Source of the DNA: Mesobacillus boroniphilus JCM 21738
Lineage (GTDB): Bacteria; Bacillota; Bacilli; Bacillales; Cytobacillaceae
Length of the DNA stretch: 38,457 bases
Assembly: GCF_000517385.1 (NCBI RefSeq)
Contig: NZ_BAUW01000035.1
Coordinates: 1 to 38,457, forward strand
Direction: 5' to 3'
The notes beneath the pieces are model-generated. The model was not told the DNA's origin, did not search any database, and was given only the letters and a program-made list of their open reading frames with translations. A program made the position numbers and the translations under genes. Of this stretch, positions 16,009 to 24,337 are shown in pieces. How positions within the stretch are numbered: the first letter of the stretch is position 1; each line of letters opens with the position of its first letter.

Positions 16009-16881
16009 ATGATTTACCGTCTTCTTGCGCTTAACGTGGATGGAACGATTCTCCAATCAAATGGAAGGCTCCATAAATCCACGAGGGATGCGATTGAGTA
16101 CGTTCAGCAAAAAGGAGTTTACGTGACTCTAGTAACTTCAAGAAGCTTTCCATCTGCCAAAAAGGTGGCTAAAGCGCTGAAAATAAATTCATTGCTTGTG
16201 ACTCACCTTGGATCCTATATTTCAAACGACCTTCGCAGCGATCCAGTTTTTGAAAAACGGGTTTCAGAAGATGTAACCTTCCAGCTCGTCAGATTCCTGG
16301 AAAGCTTCCCGTGCCAAATCCGGCTTGTGCATGAAAAGTTTTCACTGGCAAACAAGTATAAATTAAACCATAACCTGCTGGCGAAAACGGTGTTCACATC
16401 AGGCGATCCGATTTTTTACTCACAGCAATTCACGGATTCTATCAGTGAAACCCTGGTCAATGAGCCAGTCTCTCCACCTAAAATCGAAGTCTATTTCGAG
16501 TACGAAGAAGATTTGAACGATGCACAGCAGGCGATAAATGGGATGTTCTCAGAAGTCTCCCTGTCCAAGCTGAATGAATACCGGCTGGATATCATGCCTG
16601 AGGGTGTCTCAAAACTGAATGGTCTGATCCAGTTAGGTGAACACCTTGGCATACAGCTGAAAGAAATGGTCGCTATTGGCGATGGCCATGATGACATTGA
16701 AATGATCGAAGCCTGCGGACTTGGCGTCGCTATGGGGAATGCTTCAGCAGAGGTAAAGAAAGCTTCGGATTGGGTAACCCGATCGAACAACCAGCACGGT
16801 GTCAGCTATATGGTCAAGGAACACTTTCGCAAACAGCAGCCAATTGAATTCCTTCGCAAGATGAATATTATAAAAATGTAG
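16009..16881 (+). CDS. yhaX: HAD-superfamily (Cof-type) protein YhaX with altered motif I
   Basis: A 290-aa Cof-like HAD protein with a C2-type cap. Motif II is VTLVTSR, the motif III lysine lies around MPEGVSKLNGL, and motif IV is IGDGHDDIEMI. Motif I reads ALNVDGT: Asn9 replaces the nucleophilic Asp of DxDGT while Asp11 is kept. A normal phospho-aspartyl intermediate would therefore not be expected, so it may be inactive as a phosphatase or work differently. B. subtilis YhaX is a sporulation protein associated with the coat. ATG 16009 follows ATGGGGGC. It has its own sigma-E-like promoter and a terminator. Flanking yhaZ is absent here. Confidence 0.9.
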   Translation: MIYRLLALNVDGTILQSNGRLHKSTRDAIEYVQQKGVYVTLVTSRSFPSAKKVAKALKINSLLVTHLGSYISNDLRSDPVFEKRVSEDVTFQLVRFLESFPCQIRLVHEKFSLANKYKLNHNLLAKTVFTSGDPIFYSQQFTDSISETLVNEPVSPPKIEVYFEYEEDLNDAQQAINGMFSEVSLSKLNEYRLDIMPEGVSKLNGLIQLGEHLGIQLKEMVAIGDGHDDIEMIEACGLGVAMGNASAEVKKASDWVTRSNNQHGVSYMVKEHFRKQQPIEFLRKMNIIKM

Positions 16882-16886
16882 AATAG

Positions 16887-16919
16887 AAGCATGCCTGGGA
16901 AGAATTCAGGCATGCTTTT
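16887..16919 (+). terminator. Terminator of yhaX
   Basis: AAGCATGCCTG and CAGGCATGCTT form an 11-bp stem with a nine-base loop, followed by TT. Confidence 0.88.
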
Positions 16920-17164
16920 GCTATGTTTGTGATTATAATAGAGTTTTAGAGAATATCTCAGAGTGTTTAAGGAAAACAAGAAACTTTTTCGGAATACTAA
17001 TGCTGGATTAGGAATATATGATTTTTTTAAAAAAAATAAATCGGCCGTCTATGTTACTCAATCGGACCACAGCTAAAACTGGTAGCTTTTACACTGTCTT
17101 GACCTGTGAATCAAACTTCTATTACACTTATTGGAGCATGTTTAAATTGAAAAAGGTGAATCTC

Positions 17165-18675
17165 ATGAGAATTAATATAAACGGTATACAAGAGGACAGA
17201 TTTCAACGCCCATTAGGGTTAATCGCTAATTTGTTCTTTGAAGAATCAGAAGTAGCAATAGGCGATACGGAGCATAATGCCGATGCAGCAATTGACTTTG
17301 AAGTCAAAGTCGTCGACGGGGAGATTTCTGTAAAAGCAACCCTGGTTGAAGAGGATGGCAAAGTTTTTACAGCGGAGGCTGACAAAGAAATTCCCGCCGG
17401 CTTGAGCGATAAGGAAGAATTCAAATTGCTCAAAACAGTCATATCAAGGGTTTATTTAAAAGTGCTTCAGGACTGGACAGGAATGATCCAGAAGTGGGGC
17501 ATACTCACCGGAGTCCGTCCTACTAAGCTTTTGCATAAAAAGCTCCGTGAAGGAATGAAACAGGATGAAGCCCATAAAGAGCTGAAGGAACAATATTTGA
17601 TATCAGATGAAAAAATACAGCTCATGCAGCAAATTGTCGACCGCCAGCTTGCTGTCCTGCCTGATTTGTATGATCTGAAAAATGGCGTCAGTATTTATAT
17701 TGGCATCCCATTTTGCCCGACGAAATGTGCATACTGCACATTCCCGCTTATGCCATCAACGGACGACAGGGGTCGGTGGATTCTTTCCTTGGCGGGCTAC
17801 ATTACGAAATCCGCAAAATCGGGGAATGGCTTAAAAAGAATGATATCAAGATTACAACGGTTTACTATGGAGGCGGCACACCGACATCGATTACCGCTGA
17901 AGAAATGGATATGCTATATGAAGAGGTTCAGCAGTCATTCCCGGATGTTGAGAATATCAGGGAAGTGACCGTAGAAGCCGGCCGGCCGGACACGATCACT
18001 CCTGAAAAGCTGGAAGTGCTGAAGAAGTGGAATATCGACCGGATAAGCATCAATCCGCAGTCATACATCCAGGAAACCTTGAAGGCAATCGGCCGTCATC
18101 ATACCGTAGAAGAAACGATTGAAAAATTCCATCTGGCCCGCGAGATGGGCATGAATAACATTAATATGGATCTAATCATCGGTCTTCCGGGTGAAGGGAC
18201 GAATGAGTTTGCCCATACACTCGCTGAAACGGAAAAGCTTATGCCAGAATCTTTGACGGTCCATACACTTTCATTTAAAAGAGCGTCAGAAATGACCAGA
18301 AATAAACAGAAATATAAAGTCGCTGGCCGCGATGAAATAGAAAAAATGATGAATATGGCTGAATCATGGACGAAGGAACATGACTATGTTCCATATTATC
18401 TGTACAGGCAGAAGAACATCCTTGGAAACCTGGAGAATGTAGGCTACGCTTTCCCGGAACAGGAGAGCCTGTACAATATCATCATCATGGAAGAACAGCA
18501 AACCATCATCGGCCTTGGATGCGGGGCATCAAGCAAGTTCATTGATCCCGAAACAGGTGTTATTACACAGTTCTCGAATCCCAAGGATCCAAAGTCATAT
18601 AACGACAGCTTTGAAGAATATGCCAATAAAAAGATTGGAATTCTCGACTCTGTGTTTAATAAAGCGACAATCTAA
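17165..18675 (+). CDS. hemZ: HemZ, HemN-like radical SAM protein (frameshifted)
   Basis: A radical-SAM enzyme related to oxygen-independent coproporphyrinogen III dehydrogenase, implicated in anaerobic heme synthesis. The Fe-S motif CPTKCAYC (CxxxCxxC) lies near residue 185, followed by YYGGGTPTS. The radical-SAM core and HemN-like C terminus continue to NKATI. ATG 17165 follows AAAAAGGTGA; the open frame further upstream is non-homologous. The frame breaks at about 17743: TGCACATTCCCGC needs one more C to read C-T-F-P-A-Y-A-I-N-G, after which everything is in frame. Corrected length is 503 aa, normal for HemZ. The one-base loss in a C-run is probably a sequencing error. Confidence 0.93.
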
Positions 18676-18679
18676 TGGT

Positions 18680-18714
18680 GAAAAGCCCCCGAAGATGAAT
18701 CTCGGGAGCTTTTC
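18680..18714. terminator. Hairpin after hemZ, probable terminator
   Basis: GAAAAGC(C)CCCGA pairs with TCGGG(A)GCTTTTC around an 11-base loop. Only TTTTC follows, so termination may be weak. Confidence 0.6.
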
Positions 18715-18751
18715 GCCTTGAAATAAGTTTTTTCACAATAAATGCTAGCAA

Positions 18752-18877
18752 CTTCCGGCTAAAATCTTCTGTAGCCGCAAAGGCACCCAGCATTTCCGCG
18801 AAAGTAGCCTCTAATTTCGCGAAAATAACAAGTGATTCCTCGAAAAACCACCATAATTCCGCGAAGTGGAATAAAAT
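18752..18877. repeat. Tandem array with an exact 21-bp period (TTCCGCGAAA core)
   Basis: The cores CGCG, CGCG, CTCG and CGCG fall at 18797, 18818, 18839 and 18860, exactly 21 bases apart. Each is flanked as TTCCGCGAAA, followed by AT-rich sequence ending in AA. Two more degenerate units fit the same phase upstream (GCCGCAAAG with core at 18776, and TTCCGG near 18755). The period equals two helical turns. The minus strand is open across the array and would read as F-A-E-L-like heptads, but it has no ribosome site, so it is not called a gene. Together with the hairpin, this fills most of the hemZ-yhaR gap. Confidence 0.75.
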
Positions 18878-18994
18878 ACATTTATTCAATGCAAAAATCG
18901 TTCATTCATTAAAAAATCTAAATAGTGAGAAAAAGGTTTTTAAATATAACTTCTCCCTATATAATAAAAATATAAGGATAAATGGAGGGGATGA

Positions 18995-19789
18995 ATGGTG
19001 GCGATTGAATTTTCAACGGACACTGTAAAATTGGACATTAATGGACGTGTTGCTCTTCTCGAGTTGAATAGGCCAGAAGCGCTGAATGCCCTTGATGTCG
19101 AAATGATTAAGGGAATTACGATGAATTTAAAGGAAATCTGCAAGTCGGTTGAGGTAGATATCCTTGTAATCAAAGGAGCCGGACGGGCCTTCTCTGCCGG
19201 CGGTGATATCAAAACGATGCTCTCAAATACTAATGAAAGCGATTTCTATCATGTGATGGATGATATTCACGATATGATTGTGACTCTGTATAACATGCCG
19301 AAGGTAACAATCTCAGCAGTTACAGGTGCTGCGGCAGGACTGGGATTCAGCCTTGCGCTCGCGACAGATTACATAATCGCTGAGCCATCAAGCAAGATTG
19401 CAATGAATTTTATTGGCATCGGTTTGATTCCGGATGGGGGAGGCCATTTTTTCATGGAGGAGCGTCTTGGAGAAACGAAGGCGAAGCAATTGATCTGGGA
19501 AGGAAAGACGCTTTCTGCCAATGAAGCGTTGACACTGGGACTTATTGACGAGGTGCCAACGGGAGACTTTGCAGAAGCAATTGAAGGAAAACTACAGGAA
19601 TGGCTGAACAAACCGGTTCAAGCTATGATAAAAACAAAGAAAATCCTAGCTGAGAAAAATAGGCCATCTCTATCGAAAATTCTTGAATTGGAAAAATACG
19701 GCCAATTCAAAATGCGCCAGACAGAGGACCATCAGGAGGGCATTAATGCTTTCCTTGAAAAGAGAAAGCCGAATTTCAAAGGAAGATAA
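18995..19789 (+). CDS. yhaR: Enoyl-CoA hydratase/isomerase family protein YhaR
   Basis: A 264-aa crotonase-fold protein. The oxyanion-hole segments are GAGRAFSAGGDIK (~residue 64) and VTGAAAGLGFSLALATD (~residue 107), and the active-site region is IGLIPDGGGHFFMEERLG. The conserved tail includes NRPEALNALD near the N terminus. It is expected to hydrate or isomerise an acyl-CoA in the cytosol; the exact substrate is not deducible. ATG 18995 is four bases after GGAGGGG, and GTG 18998 is a possible alternative. The gene is monocistronic, with a strong terminator shared with the convergent yhzD. Confidence 0.92.
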   Translation: MVAIEFSTDTVKLDINGRVALLELNRPEALNALDVEMIKGITMNLKEICKSVEVDILVIKGAGRAFSAGGDIKTMLSNTNESDFYHVMDDIHDMIVTLYNMPKVTISAVTGAAAGLGFSLALATDYIIAEPSSKIAMNFIGIGLIPDGGGHFFMEERLGETKAKQLIWEGKTLSANEALTLGLIDEVPTGDFAEAIEGKLQEWLNKPVQAMIKTKKILAEKNRPSLSKILELEKYGQFKMRQTEDHQEGINAFLEKRKPNFKGR

Positions 19790-19793
19790 ACAA

Positions 19794-19828
19794 AAAAAGC
19801 AAAGAGGCGTGAATCCTCTTTGCTTTTT
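19794..19828. terminator. Bidirectional terminator between yhaR and yhzD
   Basis: AAAAAGCAAAGAGG-CGTGAAT-CCTCTTTGCTTTTT is a perfect 14-bp stem with A and T runs on both sides, placed between convergent stops. Confidence 0.94.
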
Positions 19829-19829
19829 C

Positions 19830-20015
19830 TTATGGATGGAAAAGAATCAATTTTCCTCGTGGTGATGTACAGCGGTGCGTCTTGTCGCTGAGGTTCTTTT
19901 CTTCAAGCATTTTTGCGCCGATTTCTTTTGCTTCTTCATCATTCCCGGCCTGGAATGACTCGTCAATCAGTTTTTCCCCATTTGGTTCAAAGGCTGTCAG
20001 TTTGTAAGTATCCAT
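19830..20015 (-). CDS. yhzD: YhzD-like small protein
   Basis: A 61-aa protein matching what I recall of the YhzD family (beginning MDTYKLTAFEPNGEKLID, ending with SPRGKLILFHP). It is soluble, with a helix containing acidic residues (NDEEAKEIGAKMLEE). Function is unknown; the family is narrowly distributed in Bacillus. ATG 20015 lies eight bases after AAGGAG; the preceding GTG at 20018 is also possible. The gene is short, stands alone and shares a terminator with yhaR. Confidence 0.8.
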   Translation of the reverse strand: MDTYKLTAFEPNGEKLIDESFQAGNDEEAKEIGAKMLEEKNLSDKTHRCTSPRGKLILFHP

Positions 20016-20062
20016 CACAACTTCTCCTTTTTTAATAGATTAGTAAGTACAAAATTAACTTC

Positions 20063-20254
20063 GAAAATTGTCCAGCTCCAGCGCCTAGCCAGTTTTCATC
20101 CCTGCTAGTGCTTCTTCGAGTATCTTGCGAGAAGCGTTAGCTTTGAGCAGCTCGAGACGCTTCGGTCATGTCAATGAAGTCAAAGAGCGACTTCACCGGT
20201 CGGCCCTCCAACGCTTGTCGGGGCTGAACAAGGCGCTTGCGCTTTTCTTATAAG
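20063..20254. repeat. Large (~190 bp) intergenic repeat
   Basis: The region begins GAAAATTGTCCAGCTCCAGC and ends AAGGCGCTTGCGCTTTTC then TTATAAG. It contains inner hairpins such as GAAGTC-aaagagc-GACTTC and CTTCTCGC-like pairings, and no ORF. Its right end recurs at window bases 1-29. Both ends, without the middle, recur at 14031-14064. Elements of this look are frequent between genes in Bacillaceae genomes and contain no transposase. They could be non-autonomous mobile units or RNA elements. It fills most of the yhzD-yhaQ gap. Confidence 0.75.
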
Positions 20255-20380
20255 ATTCAGATGATTACTATTATTTTTGCATAACTTTTTTAAATATGCA
20301 AAATAAAATATGTATTTAAAATATGAAACTATTTCCCTATAAAATTCGTAGTAATTTATTGGAAAAGGAGGAAGATGAAT

Positions 20381-21280
20381 ATGGTCTTACAGCTTGAACA
20401 AGTGACAAAGAGATTTGGCAATTTCACAGCAGTGAATCAGCTTTCACTCAATATACCAGAAAAAGAAATGTTCGGATTTCTTGGTGCAAATGGCGCTGGG
20501 AAGACAACGACCTTCCGGATGATCCTTGGTCTCCTTGATGTCTCAGACGGAAGGATAACTTGGGATGGTAAGCCGATCAATTATGAAACGAGCAGCATCA
20601 TCGGTTACCTGCCTGAGGAAAGGGGACTTTATCCAAAACTTAAAGTCCGCGAGCAAATTGTCTATCTTGCAAGGTTAAGAGGAATGCAAAAACAGGCCGC
20701 CCTCAAAGAGCTTGATTACTGGCTTAATCGCTTCAAGGTGCCGGAGTATGCGGATAAAAAAGTTGAAGAGCTTTCAAAAGGTAACCAGCAAAAAATCCAG
20801 TTTATTGCCTCCGTCATCCATAAGCCAAGGCTGTTGATCCTTGATGAACCTTTCAGCGGACTGGATCCGGTGAATGTGGAACAATTAAAGGAAGCTGTCC
20901 TCGAGCTCAAAAATGCGGGCACCACAATCGTATTTGCAAGCCACCGGATGGAGCACGTGGAAGAAATGTGTGAGTATATTTGCATCATGCACAAAGGAAG
21001 TCCAGTAGTCCATGGGTCACTGAGAGAAATCAAACGATCTTTTGGTAAAAAGAATCTGGTCATCCATGCGGATTTTGATACTTCATTCCTAAAAGAGTAT
21101 CCTGGCGTTACAAAAGCAAAAATGACGGCAGAGGGAATCCACTTGCAGATCTCGGGTGAGCAGGTTGCCGAGGAAATCTTAAAAGATATCGTTGGCAAAG
21201 GATTTATCCGCAAGTTTGTTCTTGAAGAACCAAGTCTAAATGATATTTTCATTGAAAAGGTGGGTGATTCATATGAATAA
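20381..21280 (+). CDS. yhaQ: ABC transporter ATP-binding protein YhaQ (NatA-like)
   Basis: A 299-aa ABC ATPase. Walker A GANGAGKTT (~residue 37), signature LSKGNQQK, Walker B LLILDEPFSGLDP, switch His in FASHRMEH, and a C-terminal extension typical of NatA-type exporters. ATG 20381 lies nine bases after AAGGAGG; ATG 20375 is too close. The 3' end overlaps the true start of yhaP by eight bases, so the two subunits are coupled. NatAB exports sodium ions in B. subtilis; for YhaQP the substrate is not established. Confidence 0.93.
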   Translation: MVLQLEQVTKRFGNFTAVNQLSLNIPEKEMFGFLGANGAGKTTTFRMILGLLDVSDGRITWDGKPINYETSSIIGYLPEERGLYPKLKVREQIVYLARLRGMQKQAALKELDYWLNRFKVPEYADKKVEELSKGNQQKIQFIASVIHKPRLLILDEPFSGLDPVNVEQLKEAVLELKNAGTTIVFASHRMEHVEEMCEYICIMHKGSPVVHGSLREIKRSFGKKNLVIHADFDTSFLKEYPGVTKAKMTAEGIHLQISGEQVAEEILKDIVGKGFIRKFVLEEPSLNDIFIEKVGDSYE

Positions 21281-22525
21281 TTTTTTATCATCCTAATCCA
21301 TACATACATGAGCAAGTTAAAAACAAAATCCTTCATAGTTACAACGATCCTGACCGTAGGTATTATGCTAGCGCTCACAAATATGTCAAACATCATCGAC
21401 TTTTTCAATAAAGGTGAGGAAGCAGATAAAATCGTTGTCATTGACGAGACTGGCCAACTTTTTGAGCCGCTGAATGAGCAAATGAAGATGGTCAATGAAG
21501 AGCTTGTCCTGGTAAAGTATGATGGAAATGAAGAAAGTGCCAGGAAAGCAGTAGAGGAAGGAAAGTATAAAGGTTTACTCGAATTAAGCTTGAACAATGA
21601 AGAACTTCCGGCAGCTTCCTACAAAGCGATGAGCATTGCGGATTCGGCTATTCCTGGAGACCTTCAGGCGGCATTACAGCAGATTAAGACGGCGATGGCA
21701 TCCACTCAAATCAATATCGCTCCAGATCAATTGGAAAAACTTTATGCTCCAGTTGAATTCGCAAAATCCGCTCTTGAAGAAGATGCCAAGACGGAAGAGG
21801 AACTGAATCAGGCAAGAGGATTGGTCTATGTTCTTCTTTTCATCATCTATTTTGCGGTCATCATGTACGCCAACATGATCGCTATGGAAGTCGCTACTGA
21901 AAAATCATCAAGAGTAATGGAAATCATGATATCCAGTGTATCCCCTATCAAGCAAATGTTTGCGAAGATTCTCGGGATTGGCCTATTAAGCTTGACTCAG
22001 CTCGCCGTTCTCTTGCTTGTCGGGTACTTCTCAATCATGCAGAATCTCGATAATATGGAAGGTGGATTCTTCGAGTTCTTCGGTTTTGGGAATATCGCAG
22101 GCAGCACAATTGCATATGCAGTAATTTTCTTCATTTTAGGGTACTTCCTGTACGCGACTATGGCTGCCTTCCTTGGCTCACTCGTCAGCAGGATTGAAGA
22201 TGTCCAGCAAATGATTACACCGATGACGTTGCTTGTTGTCGCTGGTTTCATGATGGCGATGTTCGGTCTGGGCCAGCCAGAGGCACCGTTTGTAAAATAC
22301 ACATCCTTCATTCCGTTTTTCTCTCCGATGTTGATGTTCCTGCGTGTAGGAATGCTGAACATTCCTTTCTGGGAAATCGCCTTATCAATCGGTATCCTTG
22401 TTGCCACAATTGCCTTCCTGGCTGTATTTGGTGCCAGAGTCTACCGAGGTGGAGTCCTGATGTACGGAAAATCAAATTCATTCAAGGACATCAAGAAAGC
22501 ACTGCAGCTAACGAAAAACGAATAA
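21273..22525 (+). CDS. yhaP: ABC transporter permease YhaP (NatB-like, frameshifted near its start)
   Basis: A permease of the ABC-2 type: one N-terminal helix, a long extracytoplasmic domain (~residues 45-185), then five to six helices. The annotated long frame begins only at MSKLKTKSF (21308). The true start is ATG 21273, preceded by AAGGTGGGTG and overlapping the yhaQ stop. From there the sequence reads M-N-N-F-L-S-S-stop; adding one T to the T6 run at ~21281-21286 gives MNNFFIILIHTYMSKLKTKS and joins the main frame. Corrected length is 417 aa, normal for the family. The indel is in a homopolymer and probably an error. A terminator follows. Confidence 0.9.
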
Positions 22526-22529
22526 TACT

Positions 22530-22561
22530 AAAAGTCGCAATCCCCGGATTGCGGCTTTTTT
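22530..22561 (+). terminator. Terminator of yhaQ-yhaP
   Basis: AAAGTCGCAATCC pairs with GGATTGCGGCTTT (one G-T) and runs into T6. Confidence 0.9.
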
Positions 22562-22660
22562 ACAGGGATTTTGACGTGCTTAGTGGAATATTTATAAGAG
22601 AAAACCTTGCAGGTGTAAGAAATGAAGTGGCACACTGAGTTTCGGTCATATAAATGGTGA

Positions 22661-22945
22661 ACATGTGCCCATAAAAAAGATGTAACAGATTCTTATGGCA
22701 GCGGACTTGAACCGCTGAAAACACTCGGGTTCCTAAAAGGCAGCAACTGCCCGCATAATGATGGCGAAAAGGAGCGCCGGCCAGCTTATCATAGATTTGT
22801 AGGTTCTGGAAGGATATCCTGGGGATATGCCGCTGATGACGGAGCAGCATTGCACTATATCGATGAGGAACTAGTTAAGGCGGTAAGCTCAAGGCCTGAA
22901 GCCGAAGTCTACAATGTTTATCAGGCTGATGGAAAAGAAAAGTGA
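22661..22945 (+). pseudogene. C-terminal remnant of peptidase E (S51 dipeptidase)
   Basis: An open frame without a start codon encodes DVTDSYGSGLEPLKTLGFL, then CPHNDGEKERRPAYHRFV, GYAADDGAALHYIDEELV and VSSRPEAEVYNVY, ending in TGA. These are the conserved C-terminal blocks of PepE, which hydrolyses N-terminal Asp-X dipeptides. The N-terminal ~120 residues, including the segment with the nucleophilic Ser (GxSAG), are not found upstream, where all frames are closed. It lies in the 540-base gap between yhaP and yhaO. It is a decayed gene fragment rather than a simple sequencing error, because too much is missing. The ~100 bases upstream hold nothing recognisable. Confidence 0.85.
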
Positions 22946-22985
22946 AGGAAGAGGCAGTGAAAACCATATATCTTGGATAAAAAAG

Positions 22986-23017
22986 AGCTGCAGGCCAATA
23001 TAAGGACTGCAGTTTTT
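22986..23017 (+). terminator. Weak hairpin with T-run after the pepE remnant
   Basis: CTGCAG (22988) and CTGCAG (23007) can pair across a 13-base loop, with T5 following. The stem is short; this may be the surviving terminator of the lost pepE. Confidence 0.45.
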
Positions 23018-23097
23018 ATAATATCGGTGATAGAACGTGCATTCGTATTTTGAGCATGTTAAAATAAAAGAAAATAGGACGGGAAAGGAATAACCAA

Positions 23098-24320
23098 ATG
23101 AAACAGGTGAAATTTTTGCATACTGCTGACCTTCATCTTGATAGTCCGATGGTCGGCCTGCGGCATCTGCCAAAAGTCATATTTCATAGGTTGCAGGAGA
23201 GCACCTTTACAGCCTTGAAAAATATCACGGATGCTGCAATTAAACATGAAGTTGATTTTGTGGTAATCGCCGGGGATCTATACGATGCCGAGGACCGGAG
23301 CATTCGGGCTCAGGCTGTTCTCCGCAATGAAATGGTAAGGCTCGCTGACAAAGGGATTAAGGTATATGGCATTCACGGAAACCATGACCACCTTGGCGCA
23401 AAATCGGTGATGATTGATTTTCCGGATAATGTTCACTTTTTCTCAGATCAGGTGGCAAAGGCTGATTTTACAAAGCATGATGGAACTCTTGTCCATTTGT
23501 ACGGTTTCAGCTATCCTGAGCGGCATGTAATGGAGCGATGGATTGAGAAGTATGAAAAGATTGATGGCGCGGATTTTCACGTTGGTTTGCTTCATGGCCA
23601 TTTTGAGGGTGTGAGTGATCATGGGAAATACGCATCTTTCAGGTTATCTGAGCTTATTGAAAAAGACTATGATTATTGGGCACTTGGCCATATTCATAAG
23701 AGGGAATTTCTTTCACAGCAGCCTTATGTGGTCTATCCTGGCAATCCCCAGGGACGAAACAGGAAGGAACTCGGCGAAAAAGGAGCGTATATTGTTAAGC
23801 TGACTGAAGCAGGAGCCGAGGTTTTTTTATAGAATCAGCTGATGTGATATGGGATGAAACAGTTATTGACGCGAAGGATTCGTTAAGCTTCAATGCCATT
23901 TATGAAAAATGCCTGGCCGTCATTGATGGGAAAAGAAGAGAGGGAAAAGGGGTCCTGCTGGATATCCGGATTGACAACCTGGATTCGGGTCAGACGGATG
24001 TAATTGAAAAAGTAGCAAGTGGTGAACTCCTTGAACTTCTGCAGGAAGCTGAAAAGGATGAGGAATCTTTTGTCTGGGTACACAGGCTCGAATTTACTGA
24101 AAACATTGCTGTCGACCGCGCTGAATTGATCAAGCAAAGCGATTTTTTTGAGGAGTTATTCAATTCAATTGATCAATACGATGATTTAAAAGATTCACTG
24201 TCTTCATTATTCCAGCACAGCCAGGCTAGAAGGCATTTAGGGCTGCTGTCAGAAAGCGGAAAAGAACAGCTGGTTGAGGATGCTGAAAGGATCCTGCTTC
24301 AGCTGCTGCTGAAAAATTAA
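23098..24320 (+). CDS. yhaO: YhaO, metallophosphoesterase DNA nuclease subunit (frameshifted)
   Basis: An Mre11/SbcD-like calcineurin-fold nuclease. The metal-binding motifs are TADLHLDSPM (~residue 8), AGDLYDAED, GNHDHLG, LHGHF and GHIHKREF. The C-terminal ~170 residues form the cap/partner-binding part. ATG 23098 follows AAAGGAATAA. The frame breaks at a T7 run (23824-23830): GTTTTTTTATAG needs one more T to read V-F-F-I-E-S-A-D-V-I-W-D and join the downstream frame. Corrected length is 407 aa, the family length. The gene leads directly into yhaN, its presumed ATPase partner. Confidence 0.92.
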
Positions 24321-24337
24321 TGAAAGGAGGCAGCATG

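Noticed and set aside
18752-18877. CRISPR array
   Set aside because: A unit of 21 bp with ~10-bp cores is far too short for repeat plus spacer, and no cas genes are present.
18656-18889. 77-aa minus-strand open frame across the 21-bp repeat
   Set aside because: It has no ribosome binding site, and its openness is explained by the 21-base (seven-codon) period of the repeat. Kept only as a remark.
20063-20254. Insertion sequence
   Set aside because: It has no transposase frame; treated as a non-coding repeat.
22560-22850. Minus-strand frame opposite the peptidase E remnant
   Set aside because: The plus strand carries recognisable PepE blocks; this frame has no family features or ribosome site.
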